DNA of 64,000 nt from Plantactinospora mayteni (GTDB taxonomy: Bacteria; Actinomycetota; Actinomycetes; Mycobacteriales; Micromonosporaceae). Location: assembly GCF_016862935.1 (NCBI RefSeq), contig NZ_BONX01000036.1, positions 1 through 64,000 of the forward strand, in the 5' to 3' direction. Below the pieces are notes generated by a model that was not told the origin of the DNA, did no database searches, and worked only from the letters and a program-made list of their open reading frames with translations. Below, one piece after another: positions 24,901-33,443 of the stretch. A program made the translations under genes and the position numbers. Position 1 is the stretch's first letter. Every line of letters begins with the position of its first letter.

Positions 24901-25830
24901 CTACCGCACCACTCGCAGGGCGGCGCGGCGCCGGGCGTACCGGTTCGGCCAGTCCGCCTCCGGGCCGAGCAGGGCGGCGAGAGTGGCGGCGTCCCGTTGC
25001 GCCTGGCCCGCGCAGCAGTTGTTCAGCAGGACGTGCAGCTCGTCGGTCTCGGCGGCGAGGTCGCGCAGCCGCTTCGCCCAGTCGGCGAGTTCGTCGTCGC
25101 CGTAGGCGTACCGGAACCGGCCCTCCCGGTCGCCGGTGGTCCACTCCGGGCTCTGGCCGTGGAACCGCATCACCGCCGGCTCGGCCGTGGCCAGCAGCAG
25201 CGGCGGGATCGACCACTCGTGCCCCTGCGGCATGTCGACGCTGACCATGGTGATGTCGTGCCGGGCGAGGAAGCCGACGGTGTCCGGGCCGTTGTCGCCG
25301 TCGAACCAGGACGCGTGGCGCAGTTCGACCGCGACCCGCCAGGGCCGGCAGCGCTCGGCGGCGTCGAGGATCCGCCGCTTCGCGGGCTCACCGTGCGCCA
25401 GCCAGGGCGGGAACTGGAACAGCAGTACGCCGAGCTTGCCGGCTCCGGCGATCGGCTCGACGGCCTCCCGGAACCGCTGCCACAGCTCGTCGTAGGTCGA
25501 CGCCGGCAGGTCACGGCGGCGTACCCGACCGGTGTCCCCGCCGTCCGGCCGCAGGTCCCGGGGCAGCGCCGCCAGCTCCGCCCCGTGCCCGGTGAACAGG
25601 CCGAACGCCTTCAGGTCGAAGGTGAAGTCCGGCGGCGTACGGTCCGCCCAGGCCGAGGTCGTCTCCGGCACCGGTACGGCGTGGTAGGTGGTGTCCACTT
25701 CGACCAGACCGAACCGCTCGGCGTAGTAGGTCAGCCGCCCGGCCGGGCTGTTGGCCGACCGGGGATACCAGCCGGACGCGAGCAGCGACCGATCCGCCCA
25801 CGAGGAGGTGCCCACCTTTATCTCGCCCAT
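24901..25830 (-). CDS. DUF72 domain-containing protein (YecE-like)
   Basis: 309 aa from the ATG at 25830; a GTG two codons upstream (25836) has a better-spaced GGAG and may be the true start. Motifs KVGTSSWADRSLL, YYAERFGLVEVDTTYH, FQFPPWLAHGE, VELRHASWFDG and LLNNCCAGQAQRDA are those of the TIM-barrel DUF72/YecE family, of unknown function. It is convergent with the dehydratase gene, 29 bp apart. Confidence 0.9.
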   Translation of the reverse strand: MGEIKVGTSSWADRSLLASGWYPRSANSPAGRLTYYAERFGLVEVDTTYHAVPVPETTSAWADRTPPDFTFDLKAFGLFTGHGAELAALPRDLRPDGGDTGRVRRRDLPASTYDELWQRFREAVEPIAGAGKLGVLLFQFPPWLAHGEPAKRRILDAAERCRPWRVAVELRHASWFDGDNGPDTVGFLARHDITMVSVDMPQGHEWSIPPLLLATAEPAVMRFHGQSPEWTTGDREGRFRYAYGDDELADWAKRLRDLAAETDELHVLLNNCCAGQAQRDAATLAALLGPEADWPNRYARRRAALRVVR

Positions 25831-25887
25831 GTGCACAGTCTCTCCCCACCGGCCACGGTGGTCGAAACCCACCGACCCGGCACAACC

Positions 25888-26077
25888 CGGAGAACTACTC
25901 GATCGTGGACAGCCCCGCTGGCTGGGCCTGGACGAGTACGCCCGGATGGGGCGGCATCCGGTGGTCAGCACCGTGGAGATCCCGGGTACCGGGCACGACG
26001 TACACCTGGACAGCCCGGACCGGTGGCGAGACGTGCTCGGCGATTTCCTGGACTCGGCACCACGGCGGCGGACCTGA
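25888..26077 (+). pseudogene. 3' remnant of an alpha/beta hydrolase gene
   Basis: The frame encodes WLGLDEYARMGRHPVVS then a Val/Glu-rich strand and GTGHDVHLDSPDRWRDVLGDFLDS, which matches the C-terminal end of alpha/beta hydrolases including the catalytic-His loop (GTGHDVHL) and last helix. Nothing upstream supplies the nucleophile elbow or the oxyanion region: the DNA before about 25880 is the start of the DUF72 gene on the other strand. This looks like the leftover of a deletion. It sits directly before the TetR gene. Confidence 0.6.
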
Positions 26078-26118
26078 CGCCGCCACCCGTTATCGAGAAC
26101 GACAGTTCCGACAAATCA

Positions 26119-26142
26119 TATGCTGGTGCGGTGACGACCAGC
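26119..26142 (+). promoter_or_regulatory. Leaderless promoter and operator-like dyad at the TetR start
   Basis: TATGCT (26119-26124) ends 6 nt before the GTG at 26131, with no Shine-Dalgarno site. The inverted repeat GCTGGT-N9-ACCAGC (26122-26142) covers the start point, as expected for autorepression by the TetR protein encoded here. Confidence 0.45.
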
Positions 26143-26724
26143 GGTTCCGACGGCCACCGCCGGGCACACACCGGTCGGCGCCGCAACGAGGAGGCCCGGC
26201 AGGCGATCCTCGACGCGGCGCTCCGGCTGCTCACCACGCCGCACGACGGCGGGCTGACCGTCGACGTCATCGCCCACGAGGCCGGGGTCGGCAAGCAGAC
26301 GATTTACCGCTGGTGGCAGTCGAAGGGAGCGGTCCTGTTGGAGGCGCTGACCGACTGGAGTGACTCGCTGGTGCCGGTACCGGACACCGGATCGCTCCGG
26401 GAGGACCTCTGCGGCTACCTCGCGGACACGTTCCGCCGGGCGGGCGAGCCGGCGACGGCGGCGGTGCTGCGTACCCTGGCCGCCGAGGCGGCCCGTGATC
26501 CGGGCACCGCCGACCTGTTCCGGCAGTTCACCGAGACCCGCCGGGACGCGCTGCACGCCATCGTCCGGCGGGGCCGGGAGCGTGCTGAACTCGGCCCGGA
26601 GCTGGACCTCGAACTCCTGGTCGACCAGGCGTACGGGCTGTTCTGGTATCGCTTCCTGCTCGGGCACGGGCCACTGGACCAGGAGACCGCCGTCCGACTG
26701 ACCGACGCCCTCATCCGCACATGA
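26131..26724 (+). CDS. TetR-family transcriptional regulator
   Basis: 197 aa from the GTG at 26131. The N-terminal HTH is ARQAILDAALRLL...VDVIAHEAGVGKQTIYRWWQSKGAVLLEAL, and the C-terminal helical domain (SLREDLCGYLADTF, VLRTLAAEAARDPGTADLFRQF) belongs to a common actinobacterial TetR_C type. The ligand is unknown. It lies 163 bp upstream of the YibE/F gene in the same direction, which may be its target together with its own promoter. Confidence 0.92.
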   Translation: MTTSGSDGHRRAHTGRRRNEEARQAILDAALRLLTTPHDGGLTVDVIAHEAGVGKQTIYRWWQSKGAVLLEALTDWSDSLVPVPDTGSLREDLCGYLADTFRRAGEPATAAVLRTLAAEAARDPGTADLFRQFTETRRDALHAIVRRGRERAELGPELDLELLVDQAYGLFWYRFLLGHGPLDQETAVRLTDALIRT

Positions 26725-26887
26725 GATCGCTCCATGTCGTCGCTCGACAACCAACAGTAATGACAACCGGCATATCGTCTGGCCGGGTGCTCGCGTGTCA
26801 TGCTGGCCCGTCGGGAGCCTCCGGCTGCGATGCTCGGGCCCGGAGCCCCGCCGAGCGACCCAACGAGGAAGGCCAGCACGCGAGCCG

Positions 26888-28357
26888 ATGAGTTCCGAAC
26901 ACGCGCACAGCCACCTGCCCCGCCCCGGCCGGCCGACCAGCCGCGCCGCACGCCGGCTGAGTCTGGCCCTGCTGATCCCGGCGGCGCTCCTCACCCTCGT
27001 GTCGATGGTGCTGCTGTGGCCCCGGGACACCCCGACGCCCGGTCCGGCCGACGGGCCGATCCAGGTACTCGGCACGGTCGTCGCCGTCCAGTCGACCCCG
27101 TGCGCCGCGCCGCCTGACGGGGAGGAACTGCCGACCGGCGCCCCGACCGACTGCGGCACGGTCACCGTGGACCTGACCGAGGGCATCGGGGCCGGCCAGC
27201 GGGTCAGCACCGACGTACCGTCCGGGCCGGGCGCGATCCGGGTGGCCGCCGGGGACGAGGTGGTGCTGCTCTATCTGGAGGAGAGCCCGGAGCGACAGTA
27301 CTCGATCATCGACCACCAGCGCTCCACCCAGTTGTGGCTGCTCGGCGCGGTGTTCGCGCTCGCCGTCCTCGCCTTCGGCCGGTGGCGCGGCCTGAGCGCC
27401 CTGGCCGGGCTCGGGCTCACCTTCGCGGTGCTGCTGATGTTCATCGTGCCGGCCATCCTCGACGGGCGCTCGCCGCTGCTGGTCGCCATCGTCGGCGCGG
27501 CGGCGATCATGCTCACCGTGCTGTACCTGACGCACGGGTTCAGCATGACCACCACGGTCGCGGTGGCCGGCACGCTGGTCAGCCTGACCATCACCGCGGG
27601 CCTCTCCGCAGTCGCCACCGCCGCCACGCACCTCTCCGGGATCGCCGACGAGACATCGAACTACCTTTCCATCACCCAGGGCGAGGTCAACATGCGCGGC
27701 CTGCTGCTGGCCGGCATCGTGATCGGCTCCCTCGGGGTACTCGACGACGTCACCGTCACCCAGTCGGCCACGGTCAGCGAACTCGCGCTGGCCAACCCCG
27801 GGTACGGGTTCCGGCGGCTCTACTCGGCGGCCACCCGGATCGGCCGGGCGCACATCGCATCGGTGATCAACACGATCGTACTGGCGTACGCCGGTGCCTC
27901 CCTGCCGCTGATGCTGCTCTTCGCCGCCGACACCGCCACCCCGGTCGGTGAGCTGCTCACCAGTCAACTGATCGCCCAGGAGCTGGTACGCAGCGCGGTC
28001 GGCACCATCGGGCTGATCGCCGCCGTACCGATCACCACCGCCCTGGCGGCCCTGCTCGCCGCCCGGCGCGGCATCGAGGAGGAGGCCGCTCCGGTACCCC
28101 CGATCCCGGCCTCGCCCACTCCGGACGCGGCACCACCTCCGGCAGCGGCGGCCCGGCATGGCGCGACCGAGGTCGGAGAGCCGCCGTCGACGTCGACACC
28201 AACACCAACGCCGGCACCGGCACCGGCACCAGCAGCGGCAGCGACGCCGGTGGGGGCGTCGAGTGGGCCCGGGTCGGTGACGGGAGCGGGCGGCGACACG
28301 CCGGAGAACGATCCGTGGATGGCCTTCGTCGATCGTCATCCGGACGGGAAGCGGTAA
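26888..28357 (+). CDS. YibE/F-like multi-pass membrane protein
   Basis: 489 aa from the ATG at 26888; the GAGGAAGG upstream is rather far (about 17 nt). There is one N-terminal helix, an extracytoplasmic beta-rich part (about 50-140, DGPIQVLGTVVAVQSTPC), then about seven helices with QGEVNMRGLLLAGIVIGSLGVLDDVTVTQSATV, the conserved core of YibE/F proteins. The last about 90 residues are a Pro/Ala/Thr-rich disordered tail ending in PWMAFVDRHPDGKR. The molecular function of the family is not established; export or envelope roles are suspected. Confidence 0.88.
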   Translation: MSSEHAHSHLPRPGRPTSRAARRLSLALLIPAALLTLVSMVLLWPRDTPTPGPADGPIQVLGTVVAVQSTPCAAPPDGEELPTGAPTDCGTVTVDLTEGIGAGQRVSTDVPSGPGAIRVAAGDEVVLLYLEESPERQYSIIDHQRSTQLWLLGAVFALAVLAFGRWRGLSALAGLGLTFAVLLMFIVPAILDGRSPLLVAIVGAAAIMLTVLYLTHGFSMTTTVAVAGTLVSLTITAGLSAVATAATHLSGIADETSNYLSITQGEVNMRGLLLAGIVIGSLGVLDDVTVTQSATVSELALANPGYGFRRLYSAATRIGRAHIASVINTIVLAYAGASLPLMLLFAADTATPVGELLTSQLIAQELVRSAVGTIGLIAAVPITTALAALLAARRGIEEEAAPVPPIPASPTPDAAPPPAAAARHGATEVGEPPSTSTPTPTPAPAPAPAAAATPVGASSGPGSVTGAGGDTPENDPWMAFVDRHPDGKR

Positions 28358-28763
28358 CGCGACCCGGGGCAGCGGGGGCGGCTCGGCGTACCTGTCCATG
28401 GGCCGCACCCGCCGGGCAGATCGGTGTGTTCCGGGCACCGCCAGCGGGTTTTGGACACCGGGACGATGGCGGCGAGACGGCCGTCGTGTCACCGTACGGC
28501 CGTCGTGTCACCGTCGGGCTCACCCGGGTCCGTCCACTGCGGACGGCGGTGTCCGAAGGGAGCGGGGCAACGGGCTCGGTCCCCTCGACGGCGCCGGCCC
28601 GGCCGCGCGGTGGCGGATCGAGGCGCTCGACGGCGAGGGCTACCGCCTGGTCAACGCCGACGGGGCGGTCGCCGCCCTGGCCGGTACGCCGGACCGGGTG
28701 CTGCCGCTGACCCCGTGACCCGCCGACGGACCGCGCACCGGTCCGCGTTCGTCGGGCTGGACA
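28358..28763. other. Intergenic stretch with a tandem repeat and a possible gene remnant
   Basis: 406 bp without a convincing gene. It holds a perfect 19-bp tandem repeat (28477-28495 and 28496-28514, unit ACGGCCGTCGTGTCACCGT). On the plus strand about 28605-28718 encodes RWRIEALDGEGYRLVNADGAV followed by a hydrophobic end and a stop, which reads like the C-terminus of a beta-rich secreted or enzyme domain, but no start or upstream part remains. I regard it as a probable decayed gene end. Confidence 0.4.
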
Positions 28764-29657
28764 TCAGCCCGGGGTCGGCGGGTTGGCGTCGGCGGCGGCC
28801 CGGACGAACTCCCGGACCCGAGCGGTACTGTTGGTGGCCAGCCAGATCGGGCCGCGTTCGATCGGCGGCGCGTCGGAGATCGGCACGTACGCGAGGTCGG
28901 GGCGGGGATAGTAGCGCCGGCTGTGCTCGCCGACCGGCAGTATGCCCCGGCCGAGCGCCACCAGCGAGAGCATCTCGGAGAAGGTGTTCCCGACCGGCCC
29001 CTTCGGCACCGGCCGGCCCGCCGGGGTGTGCTCGGGCGTGCGGTCGCGCTTGAACTCGGCGGAGGTGACCGCCGGATACTGCACCACCGGATGGTCGGCG
29101 AGGACCTCCAGGGAGACCGACGCCGCACCGGCCAGCGGATGGCCGGCGGCGACCGCGAGGACCCGTCCCTCGGAGAGCAGCGCCGGCCCGTTCGCCATGC
29201 CGTCGAACGGGTACGAGGCGATCAGCACGTCCACGGAACCGTCCAACAGGCTCGACCGGGTGTTCGCGAGCTGCGCCTCGTGCACCTCGACCTCGCACTC
29301 GGGATGCCGTTCGGTGAAGAGGTTGACCGCCCTGAGCAGCAGCGGTGCCGTCCCCTCCCCCAGGAACGCCACCCGGAGCCGGCCGGTGACGTTGCGCCCG
29401 GCGTCGACGGCCCGGCGTACGGCCTCGTCGATCCCGGCCACCAGCGGGGTCAGGTCGGCGGCCAACTGCCGCCCGATCGGGGTGAGCCGGACGACCCGGC
29501 TGGTACGCGCGAACAGCGGCGCGCCGATCCGGCGTTCGAGCTTTTTCACCACGTGGCTGATCCGCCCGGTGGTGACCCGGAGCCGCTCGGCGGTACGCCC
29601 GAAGTGCAGCTCCTCGGCGAGGGTCAGGAAGGTCTCGATCTCGTGTCGTTCCAGCAC
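28764..29657 (-). CDS. LysR-family transcriptional regulator
   Basis: 297 aa from a GTG at 29657 with GAGGGG 8 nt upstream. The N-terminal winged HTH is EIETFLTLAEELHFGRTAERLRVTTGRISHVVKKLERRIGAPLFART. The effector domain follows (RLRVAFLGEGTAPLLLRAVNLF, HPLAGAASVSLEVLADHPVV). The usual S-x-P in the HTH is replaced by TTGRIS. It is divergent from the 42-aa ORF and VOC gene, and a perfect 25-bp dyad lies between them, so it probably controls that pair and itself. Confidence 0.93.
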   Translation of the reverse strand: MLERHEIETFLTLAEELHFGRTAERLRVTTGRISHVVKKLERRIGAPLFARTSRVVRLTPIGRQLAADLTPLVAGIDEAVRRAVDAGRNVTGRLRVAFLGEGTAPLLLRAVNLFTERHPECEVEVHEAQLANTRSSLLDGSVDVLIASYPFDGMANGPALLSEGRVLAVAAGHPLAGAASVSLEVLADHPVVQYPAVTSAEFKRDRTPEHTPAGRPVPKGPVGNTFSEMLSLVALGRGILPVGEHSRRYYPRPDLAYVPISDAPPIERGPIWLATNSTARVREFVRAAADANPPTPG

Positions 29658-29727
29658 GTCGGCGGCCCCTCGTCGCAGCCATCGTCGAAGTCACAGGTGA
29701 GTCATCGGTGAGGTCATCGGTCGAAGG

Positions 29728-29752
29728 CATCGTTGAATCTGGCTCAACGATG
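29728..29752. promoter_or_regulatory. Perfect inverted repeat, likely LysR operator
   Basis: CATCGTTGA-N7-TCAACGATG is a perfect 9-bp-arm dyad in the 257-bp region between the LysR gene and the divergent operon, about 70 bp from the LysR start. It contains the T-N11-A pattern of LysR sites. Several GTCATCGGT-like direct repeats flank it on the LysR side (about 29690-29722). Confidence 0.7.
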
Positions 29753-29914
29753 GTAGTCCGATCACGGCTTGGTCCCGGTCGCCGTGCGGTGGATCGTAAG
29801 AGGCGTCACCGGCGGACCGGGTTCCGGCCGGCCAGTACGCCGAGCGGCGGAGGTCGGCCGGCTCAGCCTGGATCCGGAGCCGGTCACGGCAGCGTGGTCC
29901 GACAGGAGGAAACA

Positions 29915-30043
29915 ATGGGCAGCACCGAGATCACCGACCACCCGAGCGGTCTCGACACACCGCCGACGGAGCCCGGCGAACGGCTCCGGCCGATCGTCGA
30001 TGCCCGGGACGTACGGCGCGACGTCGCGCCGGCGGCGAGGTGA
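29915..30043 (+). CDS. 42-aa small ORF with strong RBS upstream of a VOC gene
   Basis: Starts with ATG 4 nt after an AGGAGGA Shine-Dalgarno, one of the best in the window. It encodes a hydrophilic 42-residue peptide, MGSTEITDHPSGLD, followed by TPPTEPGERLRPIV and DARDVRRDVAPAAR. There is no signal peptide, cysteine or helix. Its stop (30041-30043) overlaps the RBS region of the VOC gene, whose ATG follows at 30049, so ribosomes may be handed over. It could be a leader/regulatory peptide, a small protein, or the stub of a lost enzyme. No family is recognised. Confidence 0.5.
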   Translation: MGSTEITDHPSGLDTPPTEPGERLRPIVDARDVRRDVAPAAR

Positions 30044-30048
30044 CGACG

Positions 30049-30435
30049 ATGAAGGTGAAGGCGTTCGACCATCTCGTACTCACCGTGCAGGACGTGGAAC
30101 GCTCCCTCGCGTTCTACTGCGGAACCCTCGGCCTGGCACCGGTCCGGGTCGAGGAGTGGCGGGCCGGCAAGGTGCCGTTCCCGTCCGTCCGGATCACCCC
30201 GGAGACGATCATCGACCTGCTGCACGGCCAGCGGGGCGAGTCGAACGTCGACCACATCTGCCTGGTCGTGGAGCCGCTGGACTGGGCCGAGGTGATCGAG
30301 TCGGGCGTCTTCACCGTCCTGGAGGGGCCGGTCGGCCGGTTCGGTGCGCGCGGCGAGGCGATCTCGATCTACATATCCGACCCGGACGGCAACACCGTCG
30401 AGCTGCGCTGGTATCCGGAGGACCGTACGGGATAG
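30049..30435 (+). CDS. VOC-family (glyoxalase/bleomycin-resistance/dioxygenase) protein
   Basis: 128 aa, one full pair of beta-alpha-beta3 modules. Metal-ligand candidates are His in AFDHLVLTV, His in NVDHICLVV and Glu in NTVELRWYP; the layout matches the YraH/glyoxalase-I-like branch. ATG with GAGG 8 nt upstream was chosen over the GTG at 30040. The substrate is unknown; isomerase, lyase, dioxygenase or drug-binding roles are all possible. It is probably under the divergent LysR regulator. Confidence 0.88.
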   Translation: MKVKAFDHLVLTVQDVERSLAFYCGTLGLAPVRVEEWRAGKVPFPSVRITPETIIDLLHGQRGESNVDHICLVVEPLDWAEVIESGVFTVLEGPVGRFGARGEAISIYISDPDGNTVELRWYPEDRTG

Positions 30436-30655
30436 CCCCGAGCGGGACCCGGCCCCTGGTCGGGCGGGGTGGATCGGCGGATCGGCCGGGCCGGGTCGGC
30501 CGGTCGGCCCTGGTTGTCGACGGTTTTCGCGTCCCTCGCGAATACGTCCATGATCTTTTCGGCGGGATACGCGATACGGTCCTTACCACCGCGGCGTGCA
30601 CGCGCCCCGACGCACGTCGCCACCACCTGGGGCATCGTGCACGGAGGACAAACGA

Positions 30656-32674
30656 ATGACCAATCGGTCGGATCGCACACCAGGCGGGAGACGCCGGCTC
30701 GTCGGCGTGACGGCGGCAGCCGTACTCCTCGCCGCTCTGCTGCCGGGGACGGCATCGGGCCAGGAGCCCGCGCCGGACCCGCGGATCGGCCTCGGTCCGG
30801 GATGGCTGGACGCGCAGAGCGCGAGCAGCAACCTCGAACTGCTGGCCCACCGCGACAAGCCGGCGGGCTTCGTCAACCCGGCCAACCCGGGTGACTTCGG
30901 CTATGCCGGATCGGATCTCGCCTTCGGCGGCGAGCACGCCTTCATGGGCAACTTCAACGGCTTCAACGTCTACGACATCTCCCAGCCGGCCAACCCGACC
31001 CTGGTCACCAGCGTGGTGTGCCCGGGTGGGCAGGGCGACCTCAGCGTTTACGGCAACCTGCTCTTCATGTCGGTCGAGGAGACCCGTGGCCGCCTCGACT
31101 GCGGTACGGACCCGGCGGCCGGCACCCGCTTCCAGGGCGTACGCGTCTTCGACATCAGCGACGTGACGACCCCGGTGCAGGTGGCCGCGGTGCAGACCTG
31201 CCGAGGCTCGCACACGCACACCCTGGTGACCGACCCGGACGACAGCGCGAACGTCTACGTGTACGTCTCCGGCACCGCCGGCGTCCGCCCGGCGAGCACG
31301 ATGGCCGGCTGCAACAACACCCCGGCGGCCGGCGACAACCCGGCCCGGTGGCGGATCGACGTCATCAAGGTCCCGGTGGCGACCCCCGAGCAGGCCGCGA
31401 TCGTCAGCGGTCCCCGACTCTTCACGAACCCGCAGACCGGTGCGGTCGACGGACTCCAGAACACCCCGCCGGCCCCGACCCACCCGTCGGGCAGCGGCTG
31501 GAGCCCGTCGCCGGTGACCGACGCCTGCCACGACATCACCGCCTATCCGGAACTCGGCCTGGCGGCGGGCGCCTGTGAGGGCAACGGCATCCTGATCGAC
31601 ATCTCCGACCCCGTCAACCCGGTAAGGATCGACGAGGTCTCCGACCCGAACTTCGCGTACTGGCACTCCGCGACGCTCAGCAACGACGGCAAGAAGGTCA
31701 TCTTCACCGACGAGTGGGGCGGCGGTACCGGTGCCCGGTGCCGGACGACCGACCAGCCGCAGTGGGGCGCCAACGCGATCTTCGACATCGTGGACCGGAA
31801 GATGCGGTTCGCCAGCTACTACAAGCTGCCGGTGCCGCAGACACTCCAGGAGAACTGCGTCGCACACAACGGCTCGCTGATCCCGGTGCCGGGGCGGGAC
31901 ATCCTGGCCCAGGCGTGGTACCAGGGCGGCATCTCGCTGCTGGACTTCACCGACTCGGCCAACCCGCGCGAGATCGGCTACTTCGACCGGGGGCCGATCA
32001 GCCCCACCTCGATCATGCTCGGCGGCTTCTGGTCGGCGTACTGGTACAACGGTCAGGTCTACGGCAGCGAGATCGCCCGTGGCTTCGACGTCTTCGGGCT
32101 GAAGCCGAGCGAGGACCTGAGCGCGGCGGAGATCGCCGCCGCCCGCGAGGTGCGCCTGCCGGAGTTCAACGCCCAGCACCAGACCAGGACCACCTGGGCG
32201 CCGAGCTTCGCGGTGGCCCGGGCCCGCTTCGACCAGTTGGCCCGGACCTGCACCTCGACCGTCTCGACGCGGCACAACGGCCCGCTGACGGTCACCGGCG
32301 TCACCTGCCTGACCGGGGCGACCGTCTCCGGCCCGGTCACGGTCCGCCCGGGTGCCTCGCTGCTCGCGCTCGACTCGACGATCTCCGGCCCGGTGTCGGC
32401 GTCGAACGCGGCCGCGGTGCACCTCTACGGGAGCACGGTGCGCGGACCGGTGAGCATCACCGGTACGAAGGCCAGCGCCGCCATCGTGCAGACCGAGATC
32501 TCCGGACCGGTCGTACTCACCTCGAACCGTACCGGGACAGTCGAGCCGATCGTCGCGGACAGCACCGTACGCGGCCCGTTGAGCTGCACCGGCAACTCAC
32601 CGGCGCCGATCAACCTCGGTACGGCCAACACGGTGCAGGGGCCGGTCGCCGGCCAGTGCGCCAGTCTTGACTGA
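30656..32674 (+). CDS. Secreted LVIVD-repeat propeller protein with beta-helix-like tail
   Basis: 672 aa from the ATG at 30656 (GGAGG 8 nt upstream). Signal peptide with RRRLVGVTAAAVLLAALLPGTASG. Residues about 50-500 contain LVIVD-type beta-propeller blades (FNVYDISQPANPTLVTSV, VRVFDISDVTTPVQVAAV, GILIDISDPVNPVRIDEV, ISLLDFTDSANPREIGYF). The final about 125 residues have six T/E-[VI]-x-GPV/L steps (TVSGPVTV, TISGPVSA, TVRGPVSI, EISGPVVL, TVRGPLSC, TVQGPVAG), a bactofilin- or beta-helix-like solenoid capped by Cys. It is convergent with a DUF305 gene; LVIVD and DUF305 genes are often neighbours in actinobacteria. Confidence 0.88.
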   Translation: MTNRSDRTPGGRRRLVGVTAAAVLLAALLPGTASGQEPAPDPRIGLGPGWLDAQSASSNLELLAHRDKPAGFVNPANPGDFGYAGSDLAFGGEHAFMGNFNGFNVYDISQPANPTLVTSVVCPGGQGDLSVYGNLLFMSVEETRGRLDCGTDPAAGTRFQGVRVFDISDVTTPVQVAAVQTCRGSHTHTLVTDPDDSANVYVYVSGTAGVRPASTMAGCNNTPAAGDNPARWRIDVIKVPVATPEQAAIVSGPRLFTNPQTGAVDGLQNTPPAPTHPSGSGWSPSPVTDACHDITAYPELGLAAGACEGNGILIDISDPVNPVRIDEVSDPNFAYWHSATLSNDGKKVIFTDEWGGGTGARCRTTDQPQWGANAIFDIVDRKMRFASYYKLPVPQTLQENCVAHNGSLIPVPGRDILAQAWYQGGISLLDFTDSANPREIGYFDRGPISPTSIMLGGFWSAYWYNGQVYGSEIARGFDVFGLKPSEDLSAAEIAAAREVRLPEFNAQHQTRTTWAPSFAVARARFDQLARTCTSTVSTRHNGPLTVTGVTCLTGATVSGPVTVRPGASLLALDSTISGPVSASNAAAVHLYGSTVRGPVSITGTKASAAIVQTEISGPVVLTSNRTGTVEPIVADSTVRGPLSCTGNSPAPINLGTANTVQGPVAGQCASLD

Positions 32675-32699
32675 CGCACGGTAGGCACCGCTGGCAGTG

Positions 32700-32739
32700 G
32701 GGGCGTGTCCGGTCGGGAGTACCCGGCGGGGCACGCCCC
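32700..32739. terminator. Hairpin between convergent LVIVD and DUF305 genes
   Basis: An 8-bp stem (GGGGCGTG at 32700-32707 with CACGCCCC at 32732-32739) plus adjacent G-C rich pairing brackets a 24-nt loop in the 85-bp convergent gap. It could terminate from both sides. Confidence 0.45.
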
Positions 32740-32759
32740 TCGGCGCGTTTCCAGGTGGC

Positions 32760-33443
32760 TCAGCCGGCCAGCTTGGCCAGCAACTCCTGGAGGCTTCTGA
32801 TCTCGATCGCCTGGTCGGCGTTGACCTCGCGGGCGAACCGGTCGGTCGCCGGCTCCAGCCCGCCACCGGCCGCGTAGAGCTGCTGCACCATCGTCAACGC
32901 CCCGTTGTGGTGCCGGATCATGAAGTCGACGAAGAGCCGGTCGAACTCCCTGCCCCGGGCCTGCCGCAGCTCACCCATCTGCTCCGGGGTGAGCATTCCC
33001 GGCATCACCCCGGCATGCCCGGCGTGCTGGGTGTGCGGACCGGGTACCTCCGCACCGCGTTCGGTCAGCCACCGCTCCATCTGCGCCGTCTCGTCCCGCT
33101 GCGACGTCTGGATCCGACCCGCGAGCAGCGACACCTCGGGGCTCTCCGCACGGTCGGCGACGAGCGCGGTCATCTCCAGCGCCTGCGCGTGATGCCCGAT
33201 CATCCGTTGCATGAACTGCACGTCGGACCCGGTGTGCGCCGGAGGCGGCGGCAGCTTGGACTGCTCCGCCGGGGAGAGGATGCGGCCGGCCTGACCCGGC
33301 GCCCCGGGTTGGACGACCCGGGTGGCGGCGGCCGGTTCGGCGGGCGGGTCCCCGGTGAACCGGAGCACGGCGAACAGTCCCACGCCGAGGGCGACGACGG
33401 TGGCCGGCACGGCGATCAGGAGGCGGCGACGGGACGGGAACAC
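32760..33443 (-). CDS. DUF305 domain-containing secreted or membrane-anchored protein
   Basis: 227 aa from a GTG at 33443 without a clear RBS. One N-terminal membrane helix (LLIAVPATVVALGVGLFAVLRF) is followed by two DUF305 helical-hairpin cores: QFMQRMIGHHAQALEMTALV and FVDFMIRHHNGALTMVQQLY, each with the HHxxA metal-like motif and Met residues; MxHAGHAGVMPGM-type Met/His loops lie between. The family is a ferritin-like extracytoplasmic helical bundle and is suspected to bind copper or another metal. Confidence 0.9.
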   Translation of the reverse strand: MFPSRRRLLIAVPATVVALGVGLFAVLRFTGDPPAEPAAATRVVQPGAPGQAGRILSPAEQSKLPPPPAHTGSDVQFMQRMIGHHAQALEMTALVADRAESPEVSLLAGRIQTSQRDETAQMERWLTERGAEVPGPHTQHAGHAGVMPGMLTPEQMGELRQARGREFDRLFVDFMIRHHNGALTMVQQLYAAGGGLEPATDRFAREVNADQAIEIRSLQELLAKLAG

